Positions 51,720-62,872 of a stretch of 64,000 nt of DNA are shown here, piece by piece (positions within the stretch are counted from its first letter, which is position 1; every line of letters starts with the position of its first letter). Under the pieces are notes generated by a model, which saw only the letters and a list, made by a program, of their open reading frames with translations, searched no databases and was not told the DNA's origin. Made by a program: the position numbers and the translations under genes. This DNA comes from Hydractinia symbiolongicarpus (lineage: Eukaryota; Cnidaria; Hydrozoa; Anthoathecata; Hydractiniidae). The DNA lies in the NCBI RefSeq assembly GCF_029227915.1, contig NC_079881.1, forward strand, positions 620,001 to 684,000, in the 5' to 3' direction.

Positions 51720-52950
51720 TCATTTCCCGAACGATTTTTTAAATTATTTTTTCACCACTAAAACGCATGAGACTTGTAATTTTTAAGAAATGTTTTCATT
51801 TTTGATGAGACGCTTAGTGAAAGTGGTTTAATCGCCGGCAAACGAAATTCCGCGATTTCCCTTAAATCCTGGGCTTGGCCCGTATAGTCGAATGTATACA
51901 AAGAAAGTACTCTGTGAGTAAACTCATTTCCAAAACGATTTTTTGGATTATCTTATCATCACTAAAGCGCATGAGACTTGTAGTTTTCAAAAATGTTTTC
52001 TTTTTTGATGAGACGCTGAATAAAAGGAGTTTAATCGCCGGCAAACGAAAACCCGCCATTTCCCGTAAACCCCGGACTCGGCCCGTATAGTCAAAAGTAT
52101 ACAAAGAAAGTACCCAGGGAGTAAACTCATTTCCCGAACGATTTTTTAAATTATTTTTTCACCACTAAAACGCATGAGACTTGTAGTTTTTAGAAATGTT
52201 TTCATTTTTGATGAGACGCTTAGTGAAAGTGGTTTAATCGCCGGCAAACGAAATTCCGCGATTTCCCGTAAATGCCGGGCTTGGCCCGTATAGTCGAATG
52301 TATACAAAGAAAGTACCCTGTGAGTAAACGCATTTCCAAAACGATTTTTTGGATTATCTTATCATCACTAAAGCGCATGAGACTTGTAGTTTCCAAAAAT
52401 GTTTTCTTTTTTGATGAGACGCTGAATAAAAGGAGTTTAATCGCCGGCAAACGAAAACCCGCCATTTCCCGTAAACTCCGGACTCGGCCCGTATAGTCAA
52501 AAGTATACAAAGAAAGTACCCAGGGAGTAAACTCATTTCCCGAACGATTTTTCAAATTATTTTTTCACCACTAAAACGCATGAGACTTGTAGTTTTTAGA
52601 AATGTTTTCATTTTTGATGAGACGCTTAGTGAAAGTGGTTTAATCGCCGGCAAACGAAATTCCGCGATTTCCCGTAAATCCCGAGCTTGGCCCGTATAGT
52701 CGAATGTATACAAAGAAAGTACCCTGTGAGTAAACTCATTTCCAAAACGATTTTTTGGATTATCTTATCATCACTAAAGCGCATGAGACTTGTAGTTTTC
52801 AAAAATGTTTTCTTTTTTGATGAGACGCTGAATAAAAGGAGTTTAATCGCCGGCAAACGAAAACCCGCCATTTCCCGTAAATCCCGGACTCGGCCCGTAT
52901 AGTCAAAAGTATACAAAGAAAGTACCCAGGGAGTAAACTCATTTCCAAAA
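51720..52950 (-). repeat. Dimer higher-order repeat, about 406 bp, three copies
   Basis: Pairs of one B monomer (aaattccgcgatttccc, gcttagtgaaagtgg) and one A monomer (gattttttggattatcttatc, ctaaagcgcatgag, tgttttcttttttgatg) repeat with the A members at about 51940, 52346 and 52752. The rare ttggattatcttatc variant occurs only here. Because both members lack stops in some frames, overlapping open frames of 60-111 codons appear on both strands; they are repeat artefacts. Confidence 0.88.
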
Positions 52951-54201
52951 CGATTTTTTAAGTTATCTTTTCACCACTAAAACCCATGAGACTTGTAGTT
53001 TTCAAGAATGTTTTCATTTTTGATGAGACGCTGAATAAAAGAAGTTTAATTGCCGGCAAACGAAAACCCGCGACTTCCCGTAAATCCCGGACTCGGCCCG
53101 TATAGTCAAAAGTACCCAAAGAAAGTACCCAGGGAGTAAACTGATTTCCCGAACGATTTTTTAAATTATTTTTTCACCACTAAAACGCATGAGACTTGTA
53201 GTTTTCAAAAATGTTTTCATTTTTGATGAGACGCTTAGTGAAAGTGGTTTAATCGCCGGCAAACGAAAACCCGCGATTTCCCGTAAATCCCGGACTCGGC
53301 CCGTGTAGTCAAAAGTATACGAAGAAGGAACCCAGGGATTAAACTCACTTCCCGAAAAATTTTTTAAATTATTTTTTCACCACTAAAACGCATGAGACTT
53401 GTAGTTTTCAGAAACGTTTTCATTTTTGATGAGACGCCTAATGAAAGTGGTTTAATCGCCGGCAAACGAAAACCCGCGATTTCCCGCAAATCCCGGTCTT
53501 GGCCCGTATAGTCGAATGTATACAAAGAAAGTACCCTGTGAGTAAACTCATTTCCAAAACGATTTTTTAAATTATCTTTTCACCACTAAAACGCATGAGA
53601 CTTGTAGTTTTCAAAAATGTTTTCATTTTTGATGGGACGCTGAATAAAAGAAGTTTAATCGCCGGCAAACGAAAACCTTCCATTTCCCGTAAATCCCGGA
53701 CTCGGCCCGTGTAGTCAAAAGTATACGAAGAAGGAACCCAGGGATTAAACTCACTTCCCGAACGATTTTTTAAATTATTTTTTCACCACTAAAACCCATG
53801 AGACTTGTAGTTTTCAGAAATGTTTTCATTTTTGATGAGACGCCTAATGAAAGTGGTTTAATCGCCGGCAAACGAAAACCCGCGATTTCCCGTAAATCCC
53901 GGGCTTGGCCCGTATAGTCGAATGTATACAAAGAAAGTACCCTGTGAGTAAACTCACTTCCCGAACGATTTTTTAAATTATTTTTTCACCACTAAAACGC
54001 ATGAGACTTGTAGTTTTCAGAAATGTTTTCATTTTTGATGACACGCTTAATGAAAGTGGTTTAATCGCCGGCAAACGAAACCCGCGATTTCCCGTACATC
54101 CCGGGCTTGGCCCGTATAGTCGAATGTATACAAAGAAAGTACCCAGGGAGTAAACTCATTTCCCGAACGATTTTTTAAATTATTTTTTCATCACTAAAAC
54201 G

Positions 54202-54261
54202 ATTAAGCCTCTGTTCGACAGATTTGTCACTTTGTGACAAGTCATTTTTTTAACCAACTGC
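54202..54261. other. 60-bp non-satellite spacer at a strand switch, copy 1
   Basis: To the left, the - array stops after catcactaaaacg. To the right, the + array resumes at aaaatgaaaacatttctg. The 60 bp between (starting attaagcctctgttcg and ending taaccaactgc) match no part of the monomer on either strand. The segment contains two small stem-loops: CTGT-tcg-ACAG at 54211-54221 and TTGTCAC-ttt-GTGACAA at 54224-54240. It could be a remnant of a small inverted-repeat element or filler captured during an inversion. I cannot assign it to a family. Confidence 0.9.
54224..54240. other. Perfect 7-bp inverted repeat with 3-nt loop in the spacer
   Basis: TTGTCAC, loop TTT, GTGACAA: a perfect dyad that could extrude as a hairpin. 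It is followed by gtca and a run of seven T. In bacteria this would resemble a terminator, but nothing supports that here. The same dyad lies at 57107-57123. Confidence 0.85.
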
Positions 54262-55848
54262 AAAATGAAAACATTTCTGAAAACTACAAGTCTCATGCGT
54301 TTTAGTGGTGAAAAAATAATTTAAAAAATTGTTCGGGAAATGAGTTTACTTCCTGGGTACCTTCTTTGTATACTTTTACTACACGGGCCGAATCCGGGAT
54401 TTACGGGAAATCGCGGGTTTTCGTTTGCCGGCGATTAAACTTCTTTTATTCAGCGTCTCATCAAAAATGAAAACATTTTTAAAAACTACAAGTCTCATGG
54501 GTTTTTAGTGGTTAAATAATAATTTAAAAAATTGTTCGGGAAATGAGTTTACTCCCTGTGTACTTTCTTTGTATACTTTTGAATATACGGGCCGAGTCGG
54601 AGATTTACAGGAAGTCGCGGGTTTTCGTTTGCCGGCGATTAAACTTCTTTTATTCAGCGTCTCATCAAAAATGAAAACATTTTTAAAAACTACAAGTCTC
54701 ATGGGTTTTTAGTGGTTAAATAATAATTTAAAAAATCGTTCGGGAAATGAGTTTACTCCCTGGGTACTTTCTTTGTATACATTCCACTATACGGGCCAAG
54801 CCCAGGATGTACGGGAAATCGCGGGTTTCGTTTGCCGGCGATTAAACCACTTTCATTAAGCGTCTCATCAAAAATGAAAACATTTCTGAAAACTACAAGT
54901 CTCATGCGTTTTAGTGGTGAAAAAATAATTTAAAAAATCGTTCGGGAAATGAGTTTACTTCCTGTGTACTTTCTTTGTGTACTTTTGACTATACGGGCCG
55001 AGTCCGGGATTTACGGGAAATCGCGGGTTTTCGTTTGCCGGCGATTAAACTTCTTTTATTCAGCGTCTCATCAAAAATGAAAACATTTTTGAAAACTACA
55101 AGTCTCATGGGCTTTAGTGGTGAAATAATAATTTAAAAAATCGTTCGGGAATTGAGTTTACTCCCTGGGTACTTTCTTTGTATACTTTTTATATACGGGC
55201 CGAGTCGGAGATTTACGGGAAGTCGCGGGTTTTCGTTTGCCGGCGATTAAACTTCTTTTATTCAGTGTCTCATCAAAAATGAAAACATTTTTAAAAACTA
55301 CAAGTCTCATGGGTTTTTAGTGGTTAAATAATAATTTAAAAAATCGTTCGGGAAATGAGTTTACTCCCTGGGTACTTTCTTTGTATACATTCGACTATAC
55401 GGGCCAAGCCCGGGATGTACGGGCAATCGTGGGTTTCGTTTGCCGGCGATTAAACAACTTTCATTAAGCGTCTCATCAAAAATGAAAACATTTCTGAAAA
55501 CTACAAGTCTCATGCGTTTTAGTGGTAAAAAAATAATTTAAAAAATCGTTCGGGAAATGAGTTTACTACCTGGGTACTTTCTTTGTGTACTTTTGACTAT
55601 ACGGGCCGAGTCCGGGATTTACGGAAAATCGCGGGTTTTCGTTTGCCGGCGATTAAACCACTTTCACTAAGCGTCTCATCAAAAATGAAAACATTTCTGA
55701 AAACTACAAGTCTCATGCGTTTTAGTGGTGAAAATAAAATTTAAAAAATCGTTCGGGAAATGAGCTTACTCCCTGGGTACTTTCTTTAAATACTTTTGAC
55801 TATACGGGCCGAATCCGGGGTTTACGGGAAATGGCGGGTTTTCGTTTG
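54262..55848 (+). repeat. Satellite array block III, + orientation
   Basis: About eight monomers with A-, B- and C-like members. Private variants include ttttactacacggg, catgggtttttagtgg (extra T), gaatatacggg, tttttatatacggg (bases lost at about 55189), and tgtgtactttc. The first monomer is truncated on the left by the spacer and the last is cut at tttcgtttg (55848) by the next strand switch. Confidence 0.95.
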
Positions 55849-55849
55849 T
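55848..55849. other. Strand switch: + array joins - array directly (duplication junction)
   Basis: The + monomer is cut after ggttttcgtttg, where ccggcgatt would be expected. The sequence continues with tcttttcaccac, the - orientation. The right side is identical to the sequence starting at 52966. This is therefore the join where the end of a 2883-bp segment (52966-55848) meets the start of its own second copy. Some - monomers read ttgtcttttcacc, so up to three bases (ttg) of microhomology are possible. Confidence 0.92.
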
Positions 55850-57084
55850 CTTTTCACCACTAAAACCCATGAGACTTGTAGTTTTCAAGAATGTTTTCAT
55901 TTTTGATGAGACGCTGAATAAAAGAAGTTTAATTGCCGGCAAACGAAAACCCGCGACTTCCCGTAAATCCCGGACTCGGCCCGTATAGTCAAAAGTACCC
56001 AAAGAAAGTACCCAGGGAGTAAACTGATTTCCCGAACGATTTTTTAAATTATTTTTTCACCACTAAAACGCATGAGACTTGTAGTTTTCAAAAATGTTTT
56101 CATTTTTGATGAGACGCTTAGTGAAAGTGGTTTAATCGCCGGCAAACGAAAACCCGCGATTTCCCGTAAATCCCGGACTCGGCCCGTGTAGTCAAAAGTA
56201 TACGAAGAAGGAACCCAGGGATTAAACTCACTTCCCGAAAAATTTTTTAAATTATTTTTTCACCACTAAAACGCATGAGACTTGTAGTTTTCAGAAACGT
56301 TTTCATTTTTGATGAGACGCCTAATGAAAGTGGTTTAATCGCCGGCAAACGAAAACCCGCGATTTCCCGCAAATCCCGGTCTTGGCCCGTATAGTCGAAT
56401 GTATACAAAGAAAGTACCCTGTGAGTAAACTCATTTCCAAAACGATTTTTTAAATTATCTTTTCACCACTAAAACGCATGAGACTTGTAGTTTTCAAAAA
56501 TGTTTTCATTTTTGATGGGACGCTGAATAAAAGAAGTTTAATCGCCGGCAAACGAAAACCTTCCATTTCCCGTAAATCCCGGACTCGGCCCGTGTAGTCA
56601 AAAGTATACGAAGAAGGAACCCAGGGATTAAACTCACTTCCCGAACGATTTTTTAAATTATTTTTTCACCACTAAAACCCATGAGACTTGTAGTTTTCAG
56701 AAATGTTTTCATTTTTGATGAGACGCCTAATGAAAGTGGTTTAATCGCCGGCAAACGAAAACCCGCGATTTCCCGTAAATCCCGGGCTTGGCCCGTATAG
56801 TCGAATGTATACAAAGAAAGTACCCTGTGAGTAAACTCACTTCCCGAACGATTTTTTAAATTATTTTTTCACCACTAAAACGCATGAGACTTGTAGTTTT
56901 CAGAAATGTTTTCATTTTTGATGACACGCTTAATGAAAGTGGTTTAATCGCCGGCAAACGAAACCCGCGATTTCCCGTACATCCCGGGCTTGGCCCGTAT
57001 AGTCGAATGTATACAAAGAAAGTACCCAGGGAGTAAACTCATTTCCCGAACGATTTTTTAAATTATTTTTTCATCACTAAAACG
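55849..57084 (-). repeat. Satellite array block IV, - orientation
   Basis: About six minus-strand monomers, the second copy of 52966-54201. The unusual variants gaaggaacccagggatt and cttcccgaaaaattttt are repeated from the first copy. Confidence 0.95.
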
Positions 57085-57144
57085 ATTAAGCCTCTGTTCG
57101 ACAGATTTGTCACTTTGTGACAAGTCATTTTTTTAACCAACTGC
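57085..57144. other. 60-bp non-satellite spacer at a strand switch, copy 2
   Basis: Base-for-base identical to 54202-54261, including the run of seven T, with identical flanks. It came with the 2883-bp duplication and is not an independent insertion. The dyad TTGTCAC-ttt-GTGACAA lies at 57107-57123. Confidence 0.92.
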
Positions 57145-59199
57145 AAAATGAAAACATTTCTGAAAACTACAAGTCTCATGCGTTTTAGTGGTGAAAAAAT
57201 AATTTAAAAAATTGTTCGGGAAATGAGTTTACTTCCTGGGTACCTTCTTTGTATACTTTTACTACACGGGCCGAATCCGGGATTTACGGGAAATCGCGGG
57301 TTTTCGTTTGCCGGCGATTAAACTTCTTTTATTCAGCGTCTCATCAAAAATGAAAACATTTTTAAAAACTACAAGTCTCATGGGTTTTTAGTGGTTAAAT
57401 AATAATTTAAAAAATTGTTCGGGAAATGAGTTTACTCCCTGTGTACTTTCTTTGTATACTTTTGAATATACGGGCCGAGTCGGAGATTTACAGGAAGTCG
57501 CGGGTTTTCGTTTGCCGGCGATTAAACTTCTTTCATTCAGCGTCTCATCAAAAATGAAAACATTTTTGAAAACTGCAAGTCTCATGCGTTTTAGTGGTGA
57601 AAAGATAATTTAAAAAATCGTTTTGGAAATGAGTTTACTCACAGGGTACTTTCTTTGTATACATTCGACTATACGGGCCAAGCCCGGGATGTACGGGAAG
57701 ACGCGAGTTTTCGTTTGTCTGCGATTAAACCACTTTCATTAAGCGTCTCATCAAAAATGAAAACATTTCTGAAAACTACAAGTCTCATGCGTTTAAGTGG
57801 TGAAATAATAATTTAAAAAATCGTTCGGGAAATGAGTTTACTCCCAGGGTACTTTCTTTGTATACTTTTGACTATACGGGCCGAGTCCGGTATTTACGGG
57901 AAATTGCAGGTTTTCCTTTGCCGGCGATTAAACTTCTTTTATTCAGCGTCTCATCAAAAATGAAAACATTTTTGTAAACTACAAGTCTCATGCGTTTTAG
58001 TGGTGAAAAAATAATTTAAAAAATCGTTCGGGAAATGACTTTACTCCCTGGGTACTTTCGTTGTATACTTTTGACTATACGGGCCGAGTCCGGGGTTTAC
58101 GGGAAATCGCGGGTTTTCGTTTGCCGGCGATTAAACTTCTTTTATTCAGCGTCTCATCAAAAAAGAAAACACTTTTAAAAACTCCAAGTCTCATGCGTTT
58201 TAGTGGTGAAAAAATAATTTAAAAAATCGTTTTGGAAATGAGTTTACTCACAGGGTACTTTCTTTGTATACATTCGACTATAAAGGCCAAGCCCGGGATT
58301 TACGGGAAATCGCGGGTTTTATTTTGCCGGCGATTAAACCACTTTCATTAGGGGTCTCATCAAAAATGAAAACATTTCTGAAAACTACAAGTCTCATGCG
58401 TTTTAGTGGTGAAAAAATAATTTAAAAAATCGTTCGGGAAATGAGTTTACTCCCTGGGTACTTTCTTTGTATACTTTTGACTATACGGGCCGAGTCGGAG
58501 ATTTACGGGAAGTCGCGGGTTTTCGTTTGCCGGCGATTAAACTTCTTTTATTCAGCGTCTCATCAAAAATGAAAACATTTTTAAAAACTACAAGTCTCAT
58601 GGGCTTTAGTGGTTAAATAATAATTTAAAAAATCGTTCGGAAATGAGTTTACTTCCTGGGTACTTTCTTTGTATACATTCGACTATACGGGCCAAGCCCG
58701 GGATGTACGGGAAATCGCGGGTTTCGTTTGCCAGCGATTAAACCACTTTCATTAATCGTGTCATCAAAAATGAAAACATTTCTGAAAACTACAAGTCTCA
58801 TGCGTTTTAATGTTGAAAAAATAATTTAAAAAATCGTTCGGGAAATGAGTTTACTCCCTGGGTACTTTCTTTGTATACTTTTGACTATATGGGCCGAGTC
58901 TGAGATTTACGGGAAGTCGCTGGTTTTCGTTTGCCGGCGATTAAACTTCTTTTATTCAGCGTCTCATCAAAATTGAAAACATTTTAAAAAACTACAAGTC
59001 TCATGGGCTTTAGTGGTTAAATAATAATTTAAAAAATCGTTCGGGAAATGAGTTTACTCCCTGGGTACTTTCTTTGTATACATTCGACTATGCAGGCCAA
59101 GGCCGGGATGTACGGGAAATCGCGGGTTTCGTTTGCCGGCGATTAAACCACTTTCATTAAGCGTCTCATCAAAAATGAAAACATTTCTGAAAACTACAA

Positions 59200-60230
59200 G
59201 TCTCATGCGTTTAGTGATGAAAAAATAATTTAAAAAATCGTTCGGGAAATGAGTTTACTCCCTGGGTACTTTCTTTGTATACTTTTAAATATACGGGCCG
59301 AGTCCGGGATTTAAGGGAAGTCGCGGGTTTTCGTTTGCCGGCGATTAAACTTCTTTTATTCAGCGTCTCATCAAAAAAGAAAACATTTTTGAAAAGTACA
59401 AGTCGCATGCGTTTTAGTGGTGAAATAATAATTTAAAAAATCGTTCGGGAAGTGAGTTTACTCCCAGGGTACTTTCTTTGTATACTTTTGACTATACGGG
59501 CCGAGTCCGGCGTTTACGGGAAATGGCGGGTTTTCGTTTGCCGGCGATTAAACTCCTTTTATACAGCGTCTCATCAAAAATGAAAACATTTCTGAAAACT
59601 ACAAGTCTCATGCGTTTTAGTGGTAAAAAAAAAAAAAAAATAAAAAATCGTTCGGGAAATGAGTTTAATACCTGGGTACTTTCTTTGTATACTTTTGACT
59701 ATACGGGCCGAATCCGGGATTTACGGGAAATCGCAGGTTTTCGTTTGCCGGCGATTAAACTTCATTTATTCAGTGTCTCATCAAAAATGAAAACATTTTT
59801 GAAAACTACAAGTCTCATGGGCTTTAGTGGTGAAATAATAATTTAAAAAATCGTTCGGGAAATGAGTTTACTCCCTGGGTACTTTCTTTGTATACTTTTG
59901 ACTATACGGGCCGAGTCCGGGGTTTACGGGAAATGGCGGGTTTTCGTTTGCCGGCGATTAAACTTCTTTTATTCAGCGTCTCATCAAAAATGAAAACATT
60001 TTTGAAAACTACAAGTCTCATGCGCTTTAGTGGTGAAAAGATAATTTAAAAAATCGTTTTGGAAATGAGTTTACTCACAGGGTACTTTCTTTGTATACTT
60101 TTGACTATACGGGCCGAGTCCGGGATTTACGGGAAGTCGCGAATTTTCTTTTGCCGGCGATTAAACCACTTTCATTAGGCGTCTCATCAAAAATGAAAAC
60201 ATTTCTAAAAACTACAAGTCTCATGCGTTT
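59200..60230 (+). repeat. Segmental duplication copy 1 (offset 2642 bp)
   Basis: Recurs at about 61842-62872. Shared variants are gcgtttagtgatg (59208 and 61850), caagtcgcatgcg (59399 and 62041), gggaagtgagttt, tatacagcgtctc, the long A-run, and gtcgcgaattttc. Differences include A-run length (16 against 14), and catgcgtttt against catgcatttt. Confidence 0.83.
59625..59640 (+). repeat. Expanded A-run (A16) in the monomer linker
   Basis: The linker that normally reads gtggtgaaaaaataattt has become gtggt followed by sixteen A. Related copies have A14 at 62267-62280, A11 at 60847-60857 and A13 at 63082-63094. Length differences between otherwise matching copies show slippage. Here the run removes the usual stop, so two monomers read through as a 122-codon open frame at 59478-59846, which is an artefact. 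Confidence 0.9.
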
Positions 60231-61841
60231 TAGTGGTGAAAAAATAATTTAAAAAATCGTTCGGGAAATGAGTTTAATCCCTGGGTACCTTCTTCGTATA
60301 CTTTTGACTATACGGGCCGAATCCGGGATTTACGGGAAATCGCGGGTTTTCGTTTGCCGGCGATTAAACTTCATTTATTCAGCGTCTCATCAAAAATGAA
60401 AACATTTTTGAAAACTACAAGTCTCATGGGCTTTAGTGGTGAAATAATAATTTAAAAAATCGTTCGGGAAATGAGTTTACTCCCTGGGTACTTTCTTTGT
60501 ATACTTTTGACTATACGGGCCGAGTCCGGGGTTTACGGGAAATGGCGGGTTTTCGTTTGCCGGCGATTAAACTCCTTTTATTCAGCGTCTCATCTAAAAT
60601 GAGAACATTTTTCAAAGCTACAAGTCTCATGCGCTTTAGTGGTGAAAAGATAATTTAAAAAATCGTTTTGGAAATGAGTTTACTCACAGGGTACTTTCTT
60701 TGTATACATTCGACTATACGGGCCAAGCCCGGGATTTACGGGAAATCGCGGAATTTCGTTTGCCGGCGATTAAACCACTTTCACTAAGCGTCTCATCAAA
60801 ATTGAAAACATTTCTGAAAACTACAAGTCTCATGCGTTTTAGTGGTAAAAAAAAAAATTTAAAAAATCTTTCGGGAAATGAGTTTAATACCTGGGTGCTT
60901 TCTTTGTATACTTTTGACTATACGGGCCGAATCCGGGATTTACGGGAAATCGCGGGTTTTCGTTTGCCGGCGATTAAACTTCATTTATTCAGCGTCTCAT
61001 CAAAAATGAAAACATTTTTGAAAACTACAAGTCTCATGGGCTTTAGTGGTGAAATAATAATTTAAAAAATCGTTCGGGAAATGAGTTTACTCCCTGGGTA
61101 CTTTCTTTGTATACTTTTGACTATACGGGCTGAGTCCGGGGTTTACGGGAAATCGCGGGTTTTCGTTTGCTGGCGATTAAACTTCTTTTATTCAGCGTCT
61201 CATCAAAAAATGAAAACATTTTTGAAAACTCCAAGTCTCATGCGTTTTAGTGGTGAAAAGATAATTTAAAAAATCGTTTTGGAAACGAGTTTACTCACAG
61301 GGTACTTTCTTTGTATACATTCGACTATAAAGGCCAAGCCCGGGATTTACGGGAAATTGCGGGTTTTCTTTTGCCGGCGATTAAACCACTTTCATTAACC
61401 GTGTCATCAAAAATGAAAACATTTCTGAAAACTACATGTCTCATGCGTTTTAGTGGTGAAAAAATAATTTAAAAAATCGTTCGGGAAATGAGTTTACTCC
61501 CTGGGTACTTTCTTTGTATACTTTTGACTATACGGGCCGAGTCGAAGATTTACGGGAAGTCGCGGGTTTTCGTTTGCCGGCGATTAAACTTCTTTTATTC
61601 AGCGTCTCATCAAAAATGAAAACATTTTTAAAAACTACAAGTCTCATGGGCTTTAGTGGTTAAATAATAATTTAAAAAATCGTTCGGAAACGAGTTTACT
61701 TCCTGGGTACTTTCTTTGTATACATTCGACTATACGGGCCAAGCCCGGGATGTACGGGAAATCGCGGGTTTTGTTTGCCAGCGATTAAACCACTTTCATT
61801 AACCGTGTCATCAAAAATGAAAACATTTCTGAAAACTACAA

Positions 61842-62872
61842 GTCTCATGCGTTTAGTGATGAAAAAATAATTTAAAAAATCGTTCGGGAAATGAGTTTAC
61901 TCCCTGGGTACTTTCTTTGTATACTTTTGACTATACGGGCCGAGTCCGGGATTTACGGGAAGTCGCGGGTTTTCGTTTGCCGGCGATTAAACTCCTTTTA
62001 TTCAGCGTCTCATCAAAAAAGAAAACATTTTTGAAAAGTACAAGTCGCATGCGTTTTAGTGGTGAAATAATAATTTAAAAAATCGTTCGGGAAGTGAGTT
62101 TACTCCCAGGGTACTTTCTTTGTATACTTTTGACTATACGGGCCGAGTCCGGGGTTTACGGGAAATGGCGGGTTTTCGTTTGCCGGCGATTAAACTCCTT
62201 TTATACAGCGTCTCATCAAAAATGAAAACATTTCTGAAAACTACAAGTCTCATGCATTTTAGTGGTAAAAAAAAAAAAAATTAAAAAATTGTTCGGGAAA
62301 TGAGTTTAATACCTGGGTACTTTCTTTGTATACTTTTGACTATACGGGCCGAATCCGGGATTTACAGGAAATCGCAGGTTTTCGTTTGCCGGCGATTAAA
62401 CTTCATTTATTCAGCGTCTCATCAAAAATGAAAACATTTTTGAAAACTACAAGTCTCATGGGCTTTAGTGGTGAAATAATAATTTAAAAAATCGTTCGGG
62501 AAATGAGTTTACTCCCTGGGTACTTTCTTTGTATACTTTTGACTATACGGGCCGAGTCCGGGGTTTACGGGAAATGGCGGGTTTTCGTTTGCCGGCGATT
62601 AAACTCCTTTTATTCAGCGTCTCATCAAAAATGAAAACATTTTTGAAAACTACAAGTCTCATGCGCTTTAGTGGTGAAAAGATAATTTAAAAAATCGTTT
62701 TGGAAATGAGTTTACTCACAGGGTACTTTCTTTGTATACTTTTGACTATACGGGTCGAGTCCGGGATTTACGGGAAGTCGCGAATTTTCGTTTGCCGGCG
62801 ATCAAACCACTTTCATTAGGCGTCTCATCAAAAATGAAAACATTTCTAAAAACTACAAGTCTCATGCGCTTT
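61842..62872 (+). repeat. Segmental duplication copy 2 (offset 2642 bp)
   Basis: Direct copy of about 59200-60230. It diverges at about 62868, where copy 2 has cgctttagtggtgaaaag and jumps two monomers ahead relative to copy 1. Confidence 0.83.

Larger units (their letters stand above)
14854..54201 (-). repeat. Satellite array block II, - orientation (39.3 kb)
   Basis: About 194 monomers, all reading on the minus strand (anchor gtatacaaagaaagta on the + strand). Zones differ in subtype order. 15797-20136 is the inverted copy of block I. 20950-26000 is built of 811-bp tetramers and a 3043-bp-offset duplication. 26800-37400 carries D-type monomers and repeats at 609, 1218 and 3245 bp. 37400-50500 is a tetramer regime with slightly short monomers. 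50900-52950 contains a 406-bp dimer. Nothing other than satellite was seen throughout, with no inserted element or unique segment. Confidence 0.97.
52966..54650. repeat. Duplicated junction segment copy 1 (offset 2883 bp)
   Basis: A 1.7-kb segment that contains the end of block II, the 60-bp spacer and the start of block III. It recurs at 55849-57533. Shared private variants are ttttcaagaatg, tttaattgccgg, agtacccaaagaaag, gaaggaacccaggg, cttcccgaaaaatt, gatgggacgctg and ttttactacacggg. I saw no difference between the copies until about 54651 (tttattcag against ttcattcag at 57534). Confidence 0.92.
55849..57533. repeat. Duplicated junction segment copy 2 (offset 2883 bp)
   Basis: Direct copy of 52966-54650, spanning block IV, the second 60-bp spacer and the start of block V. 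After about 57533 the sequence moves to a different order (A with tttttgaaaactgc, then B) instead of following copy 1. The second copy is therefore truncated or was later altered by unequal exchange. Confidence 0.92.

Noticed and set aside
51875-52090. Overlapping open frames on the opposite strand (also 52272-52496, 52687-52902, 45293-45490, 54505-54702)
   Set aside because: Antisense readings of the same monomer. They recur at the spacing of the dimer or duplication and have no gene-like features.
54224-54247. Rho-independent terminator (hairpin followed by T-run)
   Set aside because: The hairpin is AT-rich with a 7-bp stem, the T-run does not directly follow it, and there is no gene or bacterial context.
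55849-57144. Second spacer as an independent insertion of the same element
   Set aside because: Its flanks are identical to those of the first for more than a kilobase on the left and about 390 bp on the right, so it came with the 2883-bp duplication.
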